Notes under the pieces: model-generated
The model's input: the letters and a program-made list of their open reading frames with translations, nothing else
What the model was told of the DNA's origin: nothing
Database searches by the model: none
Position numbers and translations under genes: made by a program
Assembly: GCF_016907975.1 (NCBI RefSeq)
Contig: NZ_JAFBCY010000003.1
Location: 1 to 64,000 of the forward strand
Origin: Methylopila capsulata
GTDB lineage: Bacteria; Pseudomonadota; Alphaproteobacteria; Rhizobiales; Methylopilaceae
Direction of reading: 5' to 3'
DNA length: 64,000 nucleotides
Shown: positions 49,154-61,122 of the stretch, piece after piece
Layout: every line of letters begins with the position of its first letter
How positions within the stretch are numbered: the first letter of the stretch is position 1

Positions 49154-49629
49154 GCGCCCCGCAGGAAGGCTCCGGCCGCAAGCTCGGGGCGATCGTCGTC
49201 GCGGTCGCGCTGATCGCGGTGGCGGGGATCGTGGCGGCGGACGCGATCCGCCTGGGCACGGTGCGCACCTTCGGCCCCGGCATCGGCCCGCGGGCGTTTC
49301 CGTGGGCGATCGCGATCGGCCTCGCGCTGCTCGGGCTCGCGAACCTCGTCGTCGCGCTCAAGGGCAAGGCCGTCGAGACCGCGCCGGTGGAGATGGGGCC
49401 GGCGCTCTGGGTGATCGGCGGCCTCGTCGGCCAGATCGCGCTGCTGTCGTTCGCAGGCTTCTCGATCGCGACCGGGGTGCTGTTCGGCATGACGGCCCGC
49501 GGCTTCGGGCGCGGCCCGCTGTGGCTGACGATCCCGATCGGGGCCGCGCTGTCGTTCGTGCTCTACGTGATATTCACCAAGGCCCTGGCGCTCACGCTGC
49601 CGGCGGGTCCGCTCGAAAAGCTGGTCTGA
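49150..49629 (+). CDS. tctB: Tripartite tricarboxylate transporter small membrane subunit
   Basis: A 159-residue protein with four hydrophobic helices. The first loop [19 protein letters not shown] and the third-helix region fit TctB. GTG start overlaps the tctC stop as GTGA, indicating translational coupling. Confidence 0.9.
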   Translation: MSAPQEGSGRKLGAIVVAVALIAVAGIVAADAIRLGTVRTFGPGIGPRAFPWAIAIGLALLGLANLVVALKGKAVETAPVEMGPALWVIGGLVGQIALLSFAGFSIATGVLFGMTARGFGRGPLWLTIPIGAALSFVLYVIFTKALALTLPAGPLEKLV

Positions 49630-49639
49630 GGAGCGACCG

Positions 49640-51145
49640 ATGGACGCCTTCGTCTCGCTCGCCGGCGGCCTCGCGGTCGCGTTGCAGCCCATGAACTTGG
49701 CTTTCTGCCTGATCGGCGTGACGCTCGGCACCGCCGTCGGCGTGCTCCCCGGCATCGGGCCGGCGCTCACCGTCGCGCTGCTGCTGCCCGTCACCTTCAA
49801 GCTCGACCCGGCAGGCTCGCTGATCATGTTCGCCGGCATCTACTACGGCGGCATGTACGGCGGCTCGACCTCGTCGATCCTGCTCAACACGCCCGGCGAA
49901 AGCTCGTCGATCGTCACTGCCCTCGAAGGCAACCTGATGGCCCGCTCGGGTCGCGGCGGGCCGGCGCTCGCGACCGCCGCCATCGGCTCCTTCGTCGCCG
50001 GCGCCATCGCGACGCTCGGCCTCGCGCTGCTCGCGCCTTACGTCGTCAGCGTGGCGCTGGCGTTCTGGCCGGCGGACTACTTCTCGCTGATGATCCTCGC
50101 CTTCGCGACTGTGTCCGCAGCCTTCGGCGACTCGGCGCTGAGGGGGCTCACCAGCCTGTTCCTCGGCCTCGCGCTCGGCCTCGTCGGCATCGACCTGATG
50201 TCCGGCCAGGCGCGGCTCGACTTCGGCGTGCCGGACCTGCTCGACGGCGTCGAGGTGACGACCGCGGCCGTCGCGCTGTTCGCCATCGGCGAGACGCTGT
50301 TCGTGGTCTCGCGCAAGGGCGCGGCCGACGAGACCATCGAGCCGATCAAGGGCTCGCTCTGGATGACGCGCGAGGACTGGGCGCGCTCGTGGAAGCCGTG
50401 GCTGCGCGGCACGGCCTTCGGCTTCCCCATCGGCGCCATGCCGGCGGGCGGCGCCGAGATCCCCACCTTCCTCAGCTACGCCACGGAGCGGCGGCTGACC
50501 AAGCACCCGGAGGAGTTCGGCAAGGGCGCGATCGAGGGCGTGGCGGGGCCGGAGGCCGCGAACAACGCCTCCGCCGCCGGCACGCTCGTGCCGCTGCTGA
50601 CGCTCGGCCTGCCGACCTCCGCCACCGCCGCCATCATGCTGGCGGGCTTCCAGCAGTACGGCCTGAACCCCGGCCCGCTGCTGTTCGCGGCCAAGCCCGA
50701 CCTCGTCTGGGGCCTGATCGCCAGCCTGTTCGTGGCGAACGCGCTGTTGCTGATCCTCAACCTGCCGCTGATCGGGCTGTGGGTGCGGCTGCTCTCGATC
50801 CCGCGGCCGTGGCTCTACGGCGGCATCCTGGTGTTCGCGACTCTCGGGACGCTGGGCGCAAACCCCTCGCTGTTCGAGCTGGGCTCTCTTCTGGCGCTCG
50901 GCCTGCTGGGCTTCGGCCTGCGCGTGTTCGGCTATCCCATCGCGCCGGTCGTGATCGGCCTCATCCTCGGGCCCATGGCCGAAGTGCAGCTCCGCCGCGC
51001 GCTCGCCATCAGCCAGAACGACTGGAGCGTGCTGATCACCTCGCCCATCTCCGCCGTGCTGCTGACGATCGCGGCGCTCGCGGTGATCCTGCCGATCGTG
51101 CTGAAGACCCGCGAAAAGGGCATCACCTTCGGCGAGGACGACTGA
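49640..51145 (+). CDS. tctA: Tripartite tricarboxylate transporter large permease
   Basis: A 501-residue, roughly 12-helix permease. [21 protein letters not shown] near residue 32, [22 protein letters not shown] near residue 70 and the matching second repeat [23 protein letters not shown] near residue 305 are the TctA signatures (short parts cited). It starts 10 nt after tctB with GAGGAG upstream, and ends 4 nt from the convergent SDR gene. Confidence 0.95.
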   Translation: MDAFVSLAGGLAVALQPMNLAFCLIGVTLGTAVGVLPGIGPALTVALLLPVTFKLDPAGSLIMFAGIYYGGMYGGSTSSILLNTPGESSSIVTALEGNLMARSGRGGPALATAAIGSFVAGAIATLGLALLAPYVVSVALAFWPADYFSLMILAFATVSAAFGDSALRGLTSLFLGLALGLVGIDLMSGQARLDFGVPDLLDGVEVTTAAVALFAIGETLFVVSRKGAADETIEPIKGSLWMTREDWARSWKPWLRGTAFGFPIGAMPAGGAEIPTFLSYATERRLTKHPEEFGKGAIEGVAGPEAANNASAAGTLVPLLTLGLPTSATAAIMLAGFQQYGLNPGPLLFAAKPDLVWGLIASLFVANALLLILNLPLIGLWVRLLSIPRPWLYGGILVFATLGTLGANPSLFELGSLLALGLLGFGLRVFGYPIAPVVIGLILGPMAEVQLRRALAISQNDWSVLITSPISAVLLTIAALAVILPIVLKTREKGITFGEDD

Positions 51146-51149
51146 CGCC

Positions 51150-51884
51150 TCAGCCCTTGGTGCGGAGCGTCGAACGGCCGCCGTCGACGCCGAACACCTG
51201 GCCGGTGATCCAGGAGGCCTCCTCCGACAGCAGGAAGGCGCCGAGCGCCGCGACGTCCTCCGGCCGGCCGAGCCGCGGCAGGGCGTGCATCGCGGCGATG
51301 GCGGCGGACATCTGGTCCGACCCGGTCAGGGGCGCGGCGAGCGGCGTCTCGGTGAGCGAAGGCGCCACCGCGTTGACGCGGATCTTGGGCGCAAGCTCCG
51401 CGCCGAGCGCCCGGACGAGGCCCTCGACCGCCCCCTTCGCCATCGCGACCGAGGCGTGGTTGGCGAAGCCCTGCTGGGCCGCGACGGTGGAGAACAGCAG
51501 CACGGCCGGCGTCCCCGTGGCGCGCTTCAACGCGGAGAGCGCCGCCTGCACAGCCTTCGCCGCGCCCAGCGCGTTCAGGCGGAAGTCGGTTACGAAGTCG
51601 TCGGTCGTGAGCTTGGCCAGCGGCTTCAGGTTGATGGTGCCGACGGCGTAGGCCAGCCCGCCCAGCGCGCCCTCGCCGGCCGCCTCCACGGTCGCGCGCC
51701 CGAAGGTCTCGTCATCCAGCACGTCCCCCGCCGTGAAGGTCGCGCCGAGCTCTGCGGCCAGCGCCGCGAGCTTGCCCTCGTCACGGCCCGCGAGATGCAG
51801 CGCGACCCCTCGCCCATGAAGCGCCCGCGCGAGCGCCGATCCGACGCCGCCCGCGCCGCCGTAGATGAGCGTCCTGTCCGTCAT
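51150..51884 (-). CDS. Short-chain dehydrogenase/reductase
   Basis: A 244-residue Rossmann-fold oxidoreductase. The N-terminal cofactor loop reads [15 protein letters not shown], a variant of TGxxxGx[24 protein letters not shown] carries the Ser; the usual YxxxK tyrosine position appears as HASVAMAK, so the catalytic Tyr may be missing or shifted. C-terminal [17 protein letters not shown] is typical. AGGAG precedes the ATG at 51884. Substrate unknown. Confidence 0.87.
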   Translation of the reverse strand: MTDRTLIYGGAGGVGSALARALHGRGVALHLAGRDEGKLAALAAELGATFTAGDVLDDETFGRATVEAAGEGALGGLAYAVGTINLKPLAKLTTDDFVTDFRLNALGAAKAVQAALSALKRATGTPAVLLFSTVAAQQGFANHASVAMAKGAVEGLVRALGAELAPKIRVNAVAPSLTETPLAAPLTGSDQMSAAIAAMHALPRLGRPEDVAALGAFLLSEEASWITGQVFGVDGGRSTLRTKG

Positions 51885-51964
51885 GCCGTCTCCTAAGGTC
51901 CGAGGTGTCGCCCCGGTCGTTACGAGACCCACGACTGCGCGGTTCAAACGAGGGAGATCCGCCT

Positions 51965-52138
51965 GTGCCCAAGGGCGTCGCGAAATCCGACCTGCCGACC
52001 AAGACCTGCGCGGCCTGCGAGCGCCCATTCGCCTGGCGGAAGAAGTGGGCGAAGGACTGGGAGGCGGTGCGCTACTGCTCAGAGCGCTGCCGGAGGACGG
52101 GAGCGAGCGCGAAGGGCGGCGTGAAAGCGCTCGGCTGA
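51965..52138 (+). CDS. DUF2256 zinc-ribbon protein
   Basis: A 57-residue protein with GTG start, GGGAG 8 nt upstream. [20 protein letters not shown] then [10 protein letters not shown] is the DUF2256 signature with four cysteines in CxxC...CxxxC arrangement, suggesting a structural zinc site. Function unknown. It is divergent from the SDR and convergent with the mocA fusion gene. Confidence 0.87.
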   Translation: MPKGVAKSDLPTKTCAACERPFAWRKKWAKDWEAVRYCSERCRRTGASAKGGVKALG

Positions 52139-52148
52139 CCTGCGGACT

Positions 52149-53759
52149 TCAGCCGCCCGCCCTGAGCGCGCTCAGCGCCTCGGGCGTGTCGACGTCGAGC
52201 AGCACGCCGGCGTCCTCGACCTCGACCTCGCGCACCGCCTCGACATTCGTTCCGAGCAGGTGCCGGCCGCCGACGTCGCCCTCGACCGCCTGAAGCTCGT
52301 CGAAGAAGCGTCGGCCCCACAGCACCGGGTTGCCTCGCTTTCCCGCGCGCACGGGCAGCACGACGTGCGCCCCCGCCGCGGGATCGAACGCCTTGGCGAG
52401 CTGCGCGACGAGGGCCGACGACACCCGCGGCATGTCGCCCAGCATGACGAGCGCGCCGTCGACGCCGGGCGCGAGCGCCGAGAGCCCGGCCTTGAGAGAG
52501 GTCGACAGGCCGTCCGCGAAGGCCGGGTTTTCGACGAAGCGCACGGGAAGGCCCGAGAGCGCGCGCTCGACCTCGGCGCGCTGGTGACCGACCACGACCA
52601 CAACCTCCGACAGCTTAGCGCCCACCGCCGCCTCGACCGCGTGGCGCACGAGCGCGCGGCCTTCGACCACCTCGAGCAGCTTGTTCGGGCCGCCCATGCG
52701 GCTCGAGCGCCCCGCCGCGAGCACGAGACCTGCGATCTTCGCCCGGCCCTCCTCGCGGATGGCGCGCGGCTGCGGGCGGGAGACGATCTCCATCAGCAGG
52801 CCGCCGACGCCCATGCCCGTCAGGTCGTCGCCGCTGACGGCGAGGCCCGCGAGCAGGCGGTTCAGCACCCAGTCGAAGCCGTTCTCCTTCGGGCTTCGGG
52901 CGCAGCCCGGCGCGCCGATCACCGGCGCTTCGCCGATCCGGCCAAGCAGCAGCAGGTTGCCCGGATCGACCGGCATGCCGAGCCGGTCGACCGCCCCGCC
53001 GATGGTCTCGATCGCCACCGGCACCACGTCGCGGCGGTCGGTGATGGCGGAGGCTCCGAACACGATCACCAGCTCGGGCTGAAAGCGCGACAGCTCGACG
53101 AGCGCGCGGGCGAGGCTCGCTTCGTCGTGGGGCACGCGAAGTTCAGCGACAACGCGCGCGCCCGCGGGCGCAAGCCGGCGCTCCAGCGTGGCGATGGTCT
53201 TGTCGACGACTTTGGGCGCGAGGCCGGGCAGCAGCGTCGAGACCACGCCCACGCGGCTAAGCGCGAAGGGCGCCAGCCGGACGAGCGGCCCCCGCGCCCG
53301 CGCGGCGCCCTCCGCGCGGGCGACCACGGCCTCGTCGAGCGCGAACGGGATGATCTTGACGGTCGCGACCATGGCGTCGGCTGCGACGGCGGCGTGCTCG
53401 GCCAGGGTCGCGAAGGTGACGTCCTCGTCGATCCGGTTGAGCGCGTCGACGCCGGCGCGGTCCACCACGAGCACGCCCGCGCGTTCGGCGAACAGGTTGG
53501 CGCGGCCGGTGAACGGCGCGTCGACGCGCACCCCCTCGCCCACCAGCGCCCGCGCGATCCGATGAGCCGCCTCGTTCTCGGGCACGTCGTCGGTCCCGAG
53601 CGCCGCCACCACGATCTCGCTGACGCCCGCTCGACTGAGTTCCGCCACGTCGGCGAGGGTCACCACCGCGCCCTTCTTGAGCACGAAACCGTCGGCGCGG
53701 ATCGCGTGCGCGGCGACCGAGCCGACGGCCTTCTCGACAGCGACAGAACCGAACTTCAC
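52149..53759 (-). CDS. Molybdopterin-binding / molybdenum cofactor cytidylyltransferase fusion
   Basis: A 536-residue two-domain protein. Residues 1-335 resemble a MoeA/MoaB-type molybdopterin-binding domain (VIFGASAITDRRDVVP; a conserved GAPGCARSPKENGFDWVLNR). Residues about 345-536 are a MobA/MocA-like nucleotidyltransferase: AGLVLAAGRSSRMGGPNKLL holds the nucleotide loop and LGDMPRVSS the metal Asp. MocA adds CMP to the cofactor for xanthine dehydrogenase-type enzymes. GTG start overlaps the upstream gene as GTGA. Confidence 0.87.
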   Translation of the reverse strand: MKFGSVAVEKAVGSVAAHAIRADGFVLKKGAVVTLADVAELSRAGVSEIVVAALGTDDVPENEAAHRIARALVGEGVRVDAPFTGRANLFAERAGVLVVDRAGVDALNRIDEDVTFATLAEHAAVAADAMVATVKIIPFALDEAVVARAEGAARARGPLVRLAPFALSRVGVVSTLLPGLAPKVVDKTIATLERRLAPAGARVVAELRVPHDEASLARALVELSRFQPELVIVFGASAITDRRDVVPVAIETIGGAVDRLGMPVDPGNLLLLGRIGEAPVIGAPGCARSPKENGFDWVLNRLLAGLAVSGDDLTGMGVGGLLMEIVSRPQPRAIREEGRAKIAGLVLAAGRSSRMGGPNKLLEVVEGRALVRHAVEAAVGAKLSEVVVVVGHQRAEVERALSGLPVRFVENPAFADGLSTSLKAGLSALAPGVDGALVMLGDMPRVSSALVAQLAKAFDPAAGAHVVLPVRAGKRGNPVLWGRRFFDELQAVEGDVGGRHLLGTNVEAVREVEVEDAGVLLDVDTPEALSALRAGG

Positions 53760-54442
53760 GCCCGGCGCTCCTCGGGACGGCGTAGCGCCGCGACGACTTC
53801 GGCGAGGATCGCGACTGCGATCTCCGCGGGACTGGCCGCGCCGATGGACAAGCCAATCGGCGCCCGCACGCGGTCGAGTGCTTCCTCGGACGCGCCGGCC
53901 GCGGCGAGACGGTCCCGCCGCGCCGCGTGGGTCTTCCGGGAGCCAAGCGCGCCCACGTAGAAGCAGCCGGCGTCGAGCGCGGCCTTCAGCGCGGGGTCAT
54001 CGATCTTCGGGTCATGGGTCAACGCCGCGAAGGCGGTGAACGGGTCGAGCGCCAGCCCGGGCAGCACGACGTCCGGCCACTCCGCCCTGAGGTCCACGCC
54101 CGGGAAGCGCTCGGAGGTCGCGAAGGCGGTGCGCGGGTCGACGATCGCCACGGCGAAGCCGACCGCCGCCGCCATCGGCGCCAGCGCCTGCGAGATGTGG
54201 ACCGCGCCGGTGACGACCATGCGCGGGGCGGGAACGTGGGCGGTCAGAAACCAGCGCGCGCCGTGCGCCTCGACGACGCCGCTCCGGCCGGAGCGGAGCG
54301 CCGCGCGGATCTCCGCCTCGAGCGGATCGCCCGCGGGGTCCCGCACAAGCCGCTGGGCGCCGCCGGGAAGCTCGGTGACGACCACGGCTGCGCGGCGGGA
54401 GGCGCGCGCCGCGTTGAGCTCGGCGAGAAGCTCGAGCCTCAT
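53756..54442 (-). CDS. XdhC family protein, Rossmann-domain part
   Basis: A 228-residue protein. The C-terminal XdhC Rossmann domain is clear: MVVTGAVHISQALAPMA, AIVDPR, ALTHDPKIDDPAL, and GALGSRKTHAARRDRL. The N-terminal 80 residues contain PGGAQRLVRDPAGDP, which fits a short XdhC-like lead domain. XdhC binds and inserts molybdenum cofactor into xanthine-dehydrogenase-type enzymes. It overlaps the LysE gene (ATGA) upstream and the MocA fusion (GTGA) downstream. Confidence 0.85.
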   Translation of the reverse strand: MRLELLAELNAARASRRAAVVVTELPGGAQRLVRDPAGDPLEAEIRAALRSGRSGVVEAHGARWFLTAHVPAPRMVVTGAVHISQALAPMAAAVGFAVAIVDPRTAFATSERFPGVDLRAEWPDVVLPGLALDPFTAFAALTHDPKIDDPALKAALDAGCFYVGALGSRKTHAARRDRLAAAGASEEALDRVRAPIGLSIGAASPAEIAVAILAEVVAALRRPEERRA

Positions 54443-55071
54443 GCCTTGGCCGCCGCGAGCTTGACGCCGAGGCCGACGAGCAGGGATCCCGCGAGCCACC
54501 GCACCGCCCGCCCGCCGCCTCCGGACCGCTTCATCTTGCCCACGACGAACGACGCCGCGAGCACGGTGACGACGTCGGCCGAGGAGAAGGTCAGATTCAC
54601 GATCGTTCCAAGGATCAGGAACTGCGCCCACAGCGGGAAGGCGGCGGAGGGATCGACGAACTGCGGTAGGAAGGCGATGAAGAAGATCGCGACCTTGGGG
54701 TTCAGCAGCTCGACCAGCACGCTGTCGAGGAAGGCGCGGCGGCCGGACTTCGGCGCGGCGGCGGGCGTCGCGTCGGTCGCCTCCTTCGGCCGGCGGAACA
54801 TGCCGATCCCGAGCCAGATCAGATAGGCCGCGCCGGCGAACTTCAGCGCGAGATAGGCTTCCGGCACGTGCCGGAACACGGTCGACAGGCCCGCCGCGGC
54901 GGCGATGACGTGGGCGTAGCAGCCGATGTGGATGCCGAAGGCCGCCATGAAGCCGGCGCGCCGGCCCCGCGCCAGCGTCTGGGCGGCCGTGTAGAGCAGC
55001 GCAGGGCCGGGAAAGTAGGCGAAAAGCGCCGTCGCGACGGCGAAGGCGAGCAGCGTCTCGAGCGGCGGCAT
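54439..55071 (-). CDS. LysE/RhtB family exporter
   Basis: A 210-residue inner-membrane protein with about six helices. FAYFPGPALLYTAAQTLARG near residue 18 and LNPKVAIFFIAFLPQFVDPS near residue 120 are the family signatures. It probably exports an amino acid or similar small molecule. It is placed between two XdhC-type genes and overlaps the second by 4 nt, so it belongs to that operon although the functional link is unclear. Confidence 0.9.
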   Translation of the reverse strand: MPPLETLLAFAVATALFAYFPGPALLYTAAQTLARGRRAGFMAAFGIHIGCYAHVIAAAAGLSTVFRHVPEAYLALKFAGAAYLIWLGIGMFRRPKEATDATPAAAPKSGRRAFLDSVLVELLNPKVAIFFIAFLPQFVDPSAAFPLWAQFLILGTIVNLTFSSADVVTVLAASFVVGKMKRSGGGGRAVRWLAGSLLVGLGVKLAAAKA

Positions 55072-55072
55072 G

Positions 55073-55393
55073 TCAGGCGACCTTCTCCACGAAGACACGG
55101 ATGCGGCCGCCGCAGGACAGTCCGACGCGCCATGCGGTCTCGTCCGCCACCCCGAACTCCAGCATCCGCGGCGCGCCGTCGGCGATGACCTCGGCCGCCT
55201 CCGCGACCACGGCGCCCTCCACGCAGCCGCCGGAGACGGAGCCTTCGAAGCGGCCGTCGCCGTCGATGACCAGATGGCTGCCGACGGGGCGCGGCGCGGA
55301 GCCCCAGGTTTCGACGACGGTTGCGAGCGCGACGCCGCGGCCGGCGCGCGCCCACTCCTCCGCGATCGACAGCAGGTCGGCGCCGGGGGTCAT
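55073..55393 (-). CDS. XdhC/CoxI N-terminal domain protein
   Basis: A 106-residue protein comprising only the N-terminal XdhC_CoxI domain: VVETWGSAPRPVGSHLVID, GSVSGGCVEGAV and GLSCGGRIRVFVE. In many relatives this domain is fused to the Rossmann part; here it is a separate first gene of the cluster. It likely binds the molybdenum cofactor with its partner. Stop and next start are 1 nt apart. Confidence 0.88.
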   Translation of the reverse strand: MTPGADLLSIAEEWARAGRGVALATVVETWGSAPRPVGSHLVIDGDGRFEGSVSGGCVEGAVVAEAAEVIADGAPRMLEFGVADETAWRVGLSCGGRIRVFVEKVA

Positions 55394-55462
55394 GGGGAAG
55401 CCTTTCAGTACCTCAGAGCCATTCAGATAGCGCGCCCTGCGCCGGCTTGCGAGACGCCGGCG

Positions 55463-56281
55463 CTACTCCGTCTTCGGCGTCAGAGCGAGATCCTCCAGCA
55501 GGGCCCGCATCCGACGTTTGGCGTCGAGGCCCGTGACGTCGTCGCCGCCCTTCTCGACGGCCGCGAAGACCGTGGTGCGGCGGCCGCGGTCGACCCAGCC
55601 CACCGCCCAAGCTGTCTTCGCCCCGTCAGCCGGGCCGCACGCGCCCGTTTTCCAGGCGACCAGGCCGTCCGGGATCGAATCGTAGGGGATCACCTCGACC
55701 GTCCGCGCCTGAGACTCCGCCGACGTCGGCAGCTCTCCCCGCTTGAGGCGGGCGAGGAAATCCACCTGCTCGACCGGGCTGATGCGCGGCCCGCCCGGGC
55801 TTTCGCCCAACGCCATCCGTTCGATCGGGGTCGCGACGTCCGGCGCGCCGTAGCGCAGCGCCGAGAGCGACCTGCCGAAGGCGTCCGGTCCGATCCGCCG
55901 GGCGATCTCCTCGTAGACCCAGGGCACCGGCGTTCGGAACGCATCCTTGAGCGTCACGCCCTGCTCGGGCGGCATGCCCTCGCGACGGATTGGCGTGTTG
56001 GCGTCGGGCGCGAGGCCGCGGTCGAGCGCGATCACGGTGACGGGCACGTCGAAGGTCGCGCAGGGCGGAAGCCGATCGGCGCAGACCTGCGCGTCGGAGG
56101 TGCGCGGCTCGGCGCCGGGAGCCACGTCGCGCAGCGTGACGCAGGCGTCGACGCCGGCGAAGGCCCGCGCGTAGGCGGCGGCGAAATCGGACGCAGGGCC
56201 CTGCGGCGCCTCCTGCGCCTGCCCTGCGAGCGGGGCGCTCGCGAGGGCCAAGGCGATGATCAACGTCGAGCGATACGCCAT
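55463..56281 (-). CDS. Class D beta-lactamase-like protein lacking catalytic Ser and Lys
   Basis: A 272-residue secreted protein: signal peptide residues 1-23 (ending GQAQ). The fold resembles OXA enzymes: PCATFDVP at residues 73-80 lines up with the PASTFKIP active-site motif, giving Ala 75 for the nucleophilic Ser and Asp 78 for the Lys. PWVYEEIARRIGPDAFG, YGAPDV (YGN position), ISPVEQVDFLARLKRGELP and WKTGA (KTG box, residues 211-213) follow in order. Cys 47, 67, 74 and 215 may form disulfides. Hydrolysis of beta-lactams by the usual route seems impossible. The start MAYRSTL is at 56281. Confidence 0.72.
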   Translation of the reverse strand: MAYRSTLIIALALASAPLAGQAQEAPQGPASDFAAAYARAFAGVDACVTLRDVAPGAEPRTSDAQVCADRLPPCATFDVPVTVIALDRGLAPDANTPIRREGMPPEQGVTLKDAFRTPVPWVYEEIARRIGPDAFGRSLSALRYGAPDVATPIERMALGESPGGPRISPVEQVDFLARLKRGELPTSAESQARTVEVIPYDSIPDGLVAWKTGACGPADGAKTAWAVGWVDRGRRTTVFAAVEKGGDDVTGLDAKRRMRALLEDLALTPKTE

Positions 56282-56555
56282 GCTCAGTAAGTCGCCCCCT
56301 GCCGAACGGGCGCAGCCCGGCGCCCGCATCTTGCTGTGGCCGCCGATCCGCGCCACCCGCATCGTCCGATCACCCGATCCACATCGTCGAGCGGCGACGA
56401 TAACGTCCCGATTCAGCCCCGCCCAGAGCGTTTCGCTGCGAAGCGGGGCGCAATACGCCCACGCTGCATACGACGCCGCTGGGGAATCGGCTCAACGGTC
56501 CGACGGTTGTCCACGTGCAATCCGACATTTCAGCGGCCATGACGCGCTGCACGCG

Positions 56556-56584
56556 TTGTCGGCGCGCACGACCCGCGCTAGAAC
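56556..56584 (+). promoter_or_regulatory. Candidate promoter of the liv operon
   Basis: TTGTCG (56556-56561) and TAGAAC (56579-56584) are exactly 17 nt apart, 73 nt before the livH start. The rest of the 375-nt gap (56282-56656) shows no ORF with coding character; the first part should hold the promoter of the beta-lactamase-like gene. Confidence 0.35.
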
Positions 56585-56656
56585 TGCCTAAGACGCGCGC
56601 TCGCCTATCCGAAGGGCGCCGGCCGCCCGTGACCATGAGGGAACGACGCGAAGCGC

Positions 56657-57570
<914 letters not shown>

Positions 57571-57571
<1 letters not shown>

Positions 57572-58880
57572 TGGCGGACCCTCACGCCGGCGCCGGCGCG
57601 CCTTCCGTCTTCGCCGTCGCGTTCAAAGACGCGGCTTTCGCGGCGCTGGTCGCGCTCGGCCTCGCAGCCCCCATGCTCGGCCTCGTCACCGTCCAGACCC
57701 AGAGCGGCATCGAGCTCGAGCAGCACTGGGGCAAGGTCGCGATCGCGGTAGCGATCGTCTTCGCCGGACGCCTGCTGCTGAACCTCACGCTGTGGCGGCC
57801 CGGCCGGAAGAAGTCGCTGGGCTATGTGCCGCCGAAGGTCGAGGCCCGGCTCGCGCGCTTCGCCAAGTACCTCGCGCCGCTCGCCATCCTCGGCGCGGTG
57901 GTGATGCCGATGCTGCCCTTCACCGAGCGCTACGCGATCGACCTCGGCATCCTCGTGCTGACCTACGTGATGTTGGGCTGGGGCCTGAACATCGTCGTGG
58001 GCCTCGCAGGCCTGCTCGACCTCGGCTACGTCGCGTTCTACGCCGTCGGCGCCTACTCCTACGCCCTGCTCGCGCAGTATTTCGGCCTGTCGTTCTGGGT
58101 CTGCCTGCCGCTCGCCGGCATTCTCGCCGCCTTCTGGGGCGTGATCCTCGGCTTCCCCGTGCTGCGGCTGCGCGGCGACTACCTCGCGATCGTGACGCTC
58201 GCCTTCGGCGAGATCATCCGCATCGTGCTGCTGAACTGGTACTGGTTCACCGGCGGCCCGAACGGCATCTCCGGCATCCCGCGGCCGAGCTTCTTCGGGC
58301 TCGATTTCGACCGCGGCGACGACGGCTTCGCGGCCACCTTCGGCCTGACCTACTCGCCGCTGCACCGGATCGTGTTCCTGTACTATCTGATCCTGGCGCT
58401 CGCGCTGCTCACGAACGTCGTCACGATCCGGCTGCGCCGCCTCCCCATCGGCCGCGCCTGGGAGGCGCTGCGCGAGGACGAAATCGCCTGCCGGTCGCTC
58501 GGCATCAACACCGTCAACACCAAGCTCACGGCCTTCGCGCTCGGCGCGATGTTCGCGGGTTTCGCCGGCTCGTTCTTCGCGACGAGACAGGGCTTCATCA
58601 GCCCCGAAAGCTTCGTGTTCATGGAGAGCGCGCTGATCCTCGCGATCGTCGTGCTGGGCGGCATGGGCTCCCAGTTCGGCGTCGCGGTCGCGGCGGTGGT
58701 GATGATCGGCGGCTTCGAGCTGTTCCGCGAGTTCAGCGACTACCGCATGATCACCTTCGGGCTCGTCATGGTGCTGATCATGATCTGGCGCCCGCGCGGC
58801 CTGGTCTCGACGCGCAGCCCGTCGGTGTTCCTCAAGGAGAAGAAGGCGATCTCCGGCTCCCTCGTGCAGGAGGGCCACGG

Positions 58881-58884
<4 letters not shown>
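57571..58884 (+). CDS. livM: Branched-chain amino acid ABC transporter permease LivM
   Basis: A 437-residue permease with an N-terminal extension of about 120 residues before the core (two extra helices), as in E. coli LivM. LGWGLNIVVGLAGLLDLGYV near residue 130, GPNGISGIPRP, and GRAWEALREDEIACRSLGIN near residue 295 are characteristic. The ATG overlaps the livH stop, and the stop overlaps livG. Confidence 0.95.
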
Positions 58885-60466
<1,582 letters not shown>

Positions 60467-60484
60467 TGGCTTCGACGAAGGCGC

Positions 60485-60632
60485 AGGCTCCCCTCCCCCT
60501 TGCGAGGATGGGTTGGGGGTGGGGGTCGTTCAGGATGAGCCGCGGTCTGCGCCGCATCTCGACGCCTGACCTCGCCGCCCTTTCCGGCGCCACCCCCACC
60601 CCGGCCCTCCCCGCAAGGGGGAGGGAGAAGGA
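60485..60632. repeat. Long palindromic repeat, CTCCCCCTTGCG...CGCAAGGGGGAG type
   Basis: CTCCCCTCCCCCTTGCGAGG and, at the right, CCTCCCCGCAAGGGGGAGGG are inverted; GGGTTGGGGGTGGGGG and CCCCCACCCCGGCCC pair inside. The structure matches 8744-8872. It lies between livF and the DUF6867 gene within the operon. Confidence 0.75.
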
Positions 60633-60644
60633 AGGGCGCACGCC

Positions 60645-60992
60645 ATGGGCCTGATCTGGGAAATCTCGCTTTCCGAATTCCTGTTCGTGACCGTGTTCCT
60701 CGGCGGCGGCGCGGCGTGGCTCGCGGGCCGGGCCGTCGCGGGCTCCTGGGAGCCGGCGTGGAAGGTCGCGGCCTGGATGATCCCGCTCGCGGCGGCGGTG
60801 CGCTTCATCCATTACGCGCTGTTCAGCGGCAGCCTGCTGACGCTGCACTATTACGTCGTCGACCTTGCGGTCCTCGTCGTTCTGGCGCTCGCCGGGCACC
60901 GTGTGCGGCTCGTGCGGCAGATGACGCGGCAGTACGACTGGCTCTACGAGAGCGCCGGTCCCTTCGGCTGGCGCGCCAAGGCCGGCCGATGA
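60645..60992 (+). CDS. DUF6867-type small membrane protein of liv operons
   Basis: A 115-residue protein with three hydrophobic helices (about residues 10-30, 40-60 and 66-85) and a C-terminal RQMTRQYDWLYESAGPFGWR. This family is typically found between livF and the binding protein in Hyphomicrobiales. Function unknown, presumably tied to branched-chain amino acid transport. The ATG at 60645 follows GGAAGGGCGC. Confidence 0.82.
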   Translation: MGLIWEISLSEFLFVTVFLGGGAAWLAGRAVAGSWEPAWKVAAWMIPLAAAVRFIHYALFSGSLLTLHYYVVDLAVLVVLALAGHRVRLVRQMTRQYDWLYESAGPFGWRAKAGR

Positions 60993-61122
60993 CAAGATTC
61001 CGGCCGGCACTCACGCGATCGCTGCGTGACAGGCCGACGGCGACGCGCAATCAATGGACGGCGCGCGGGCGGCGAGATCCGCGGACGTCCGGAACAGCCT
61101 TTCGCATCAGGGGAGAATTCTC

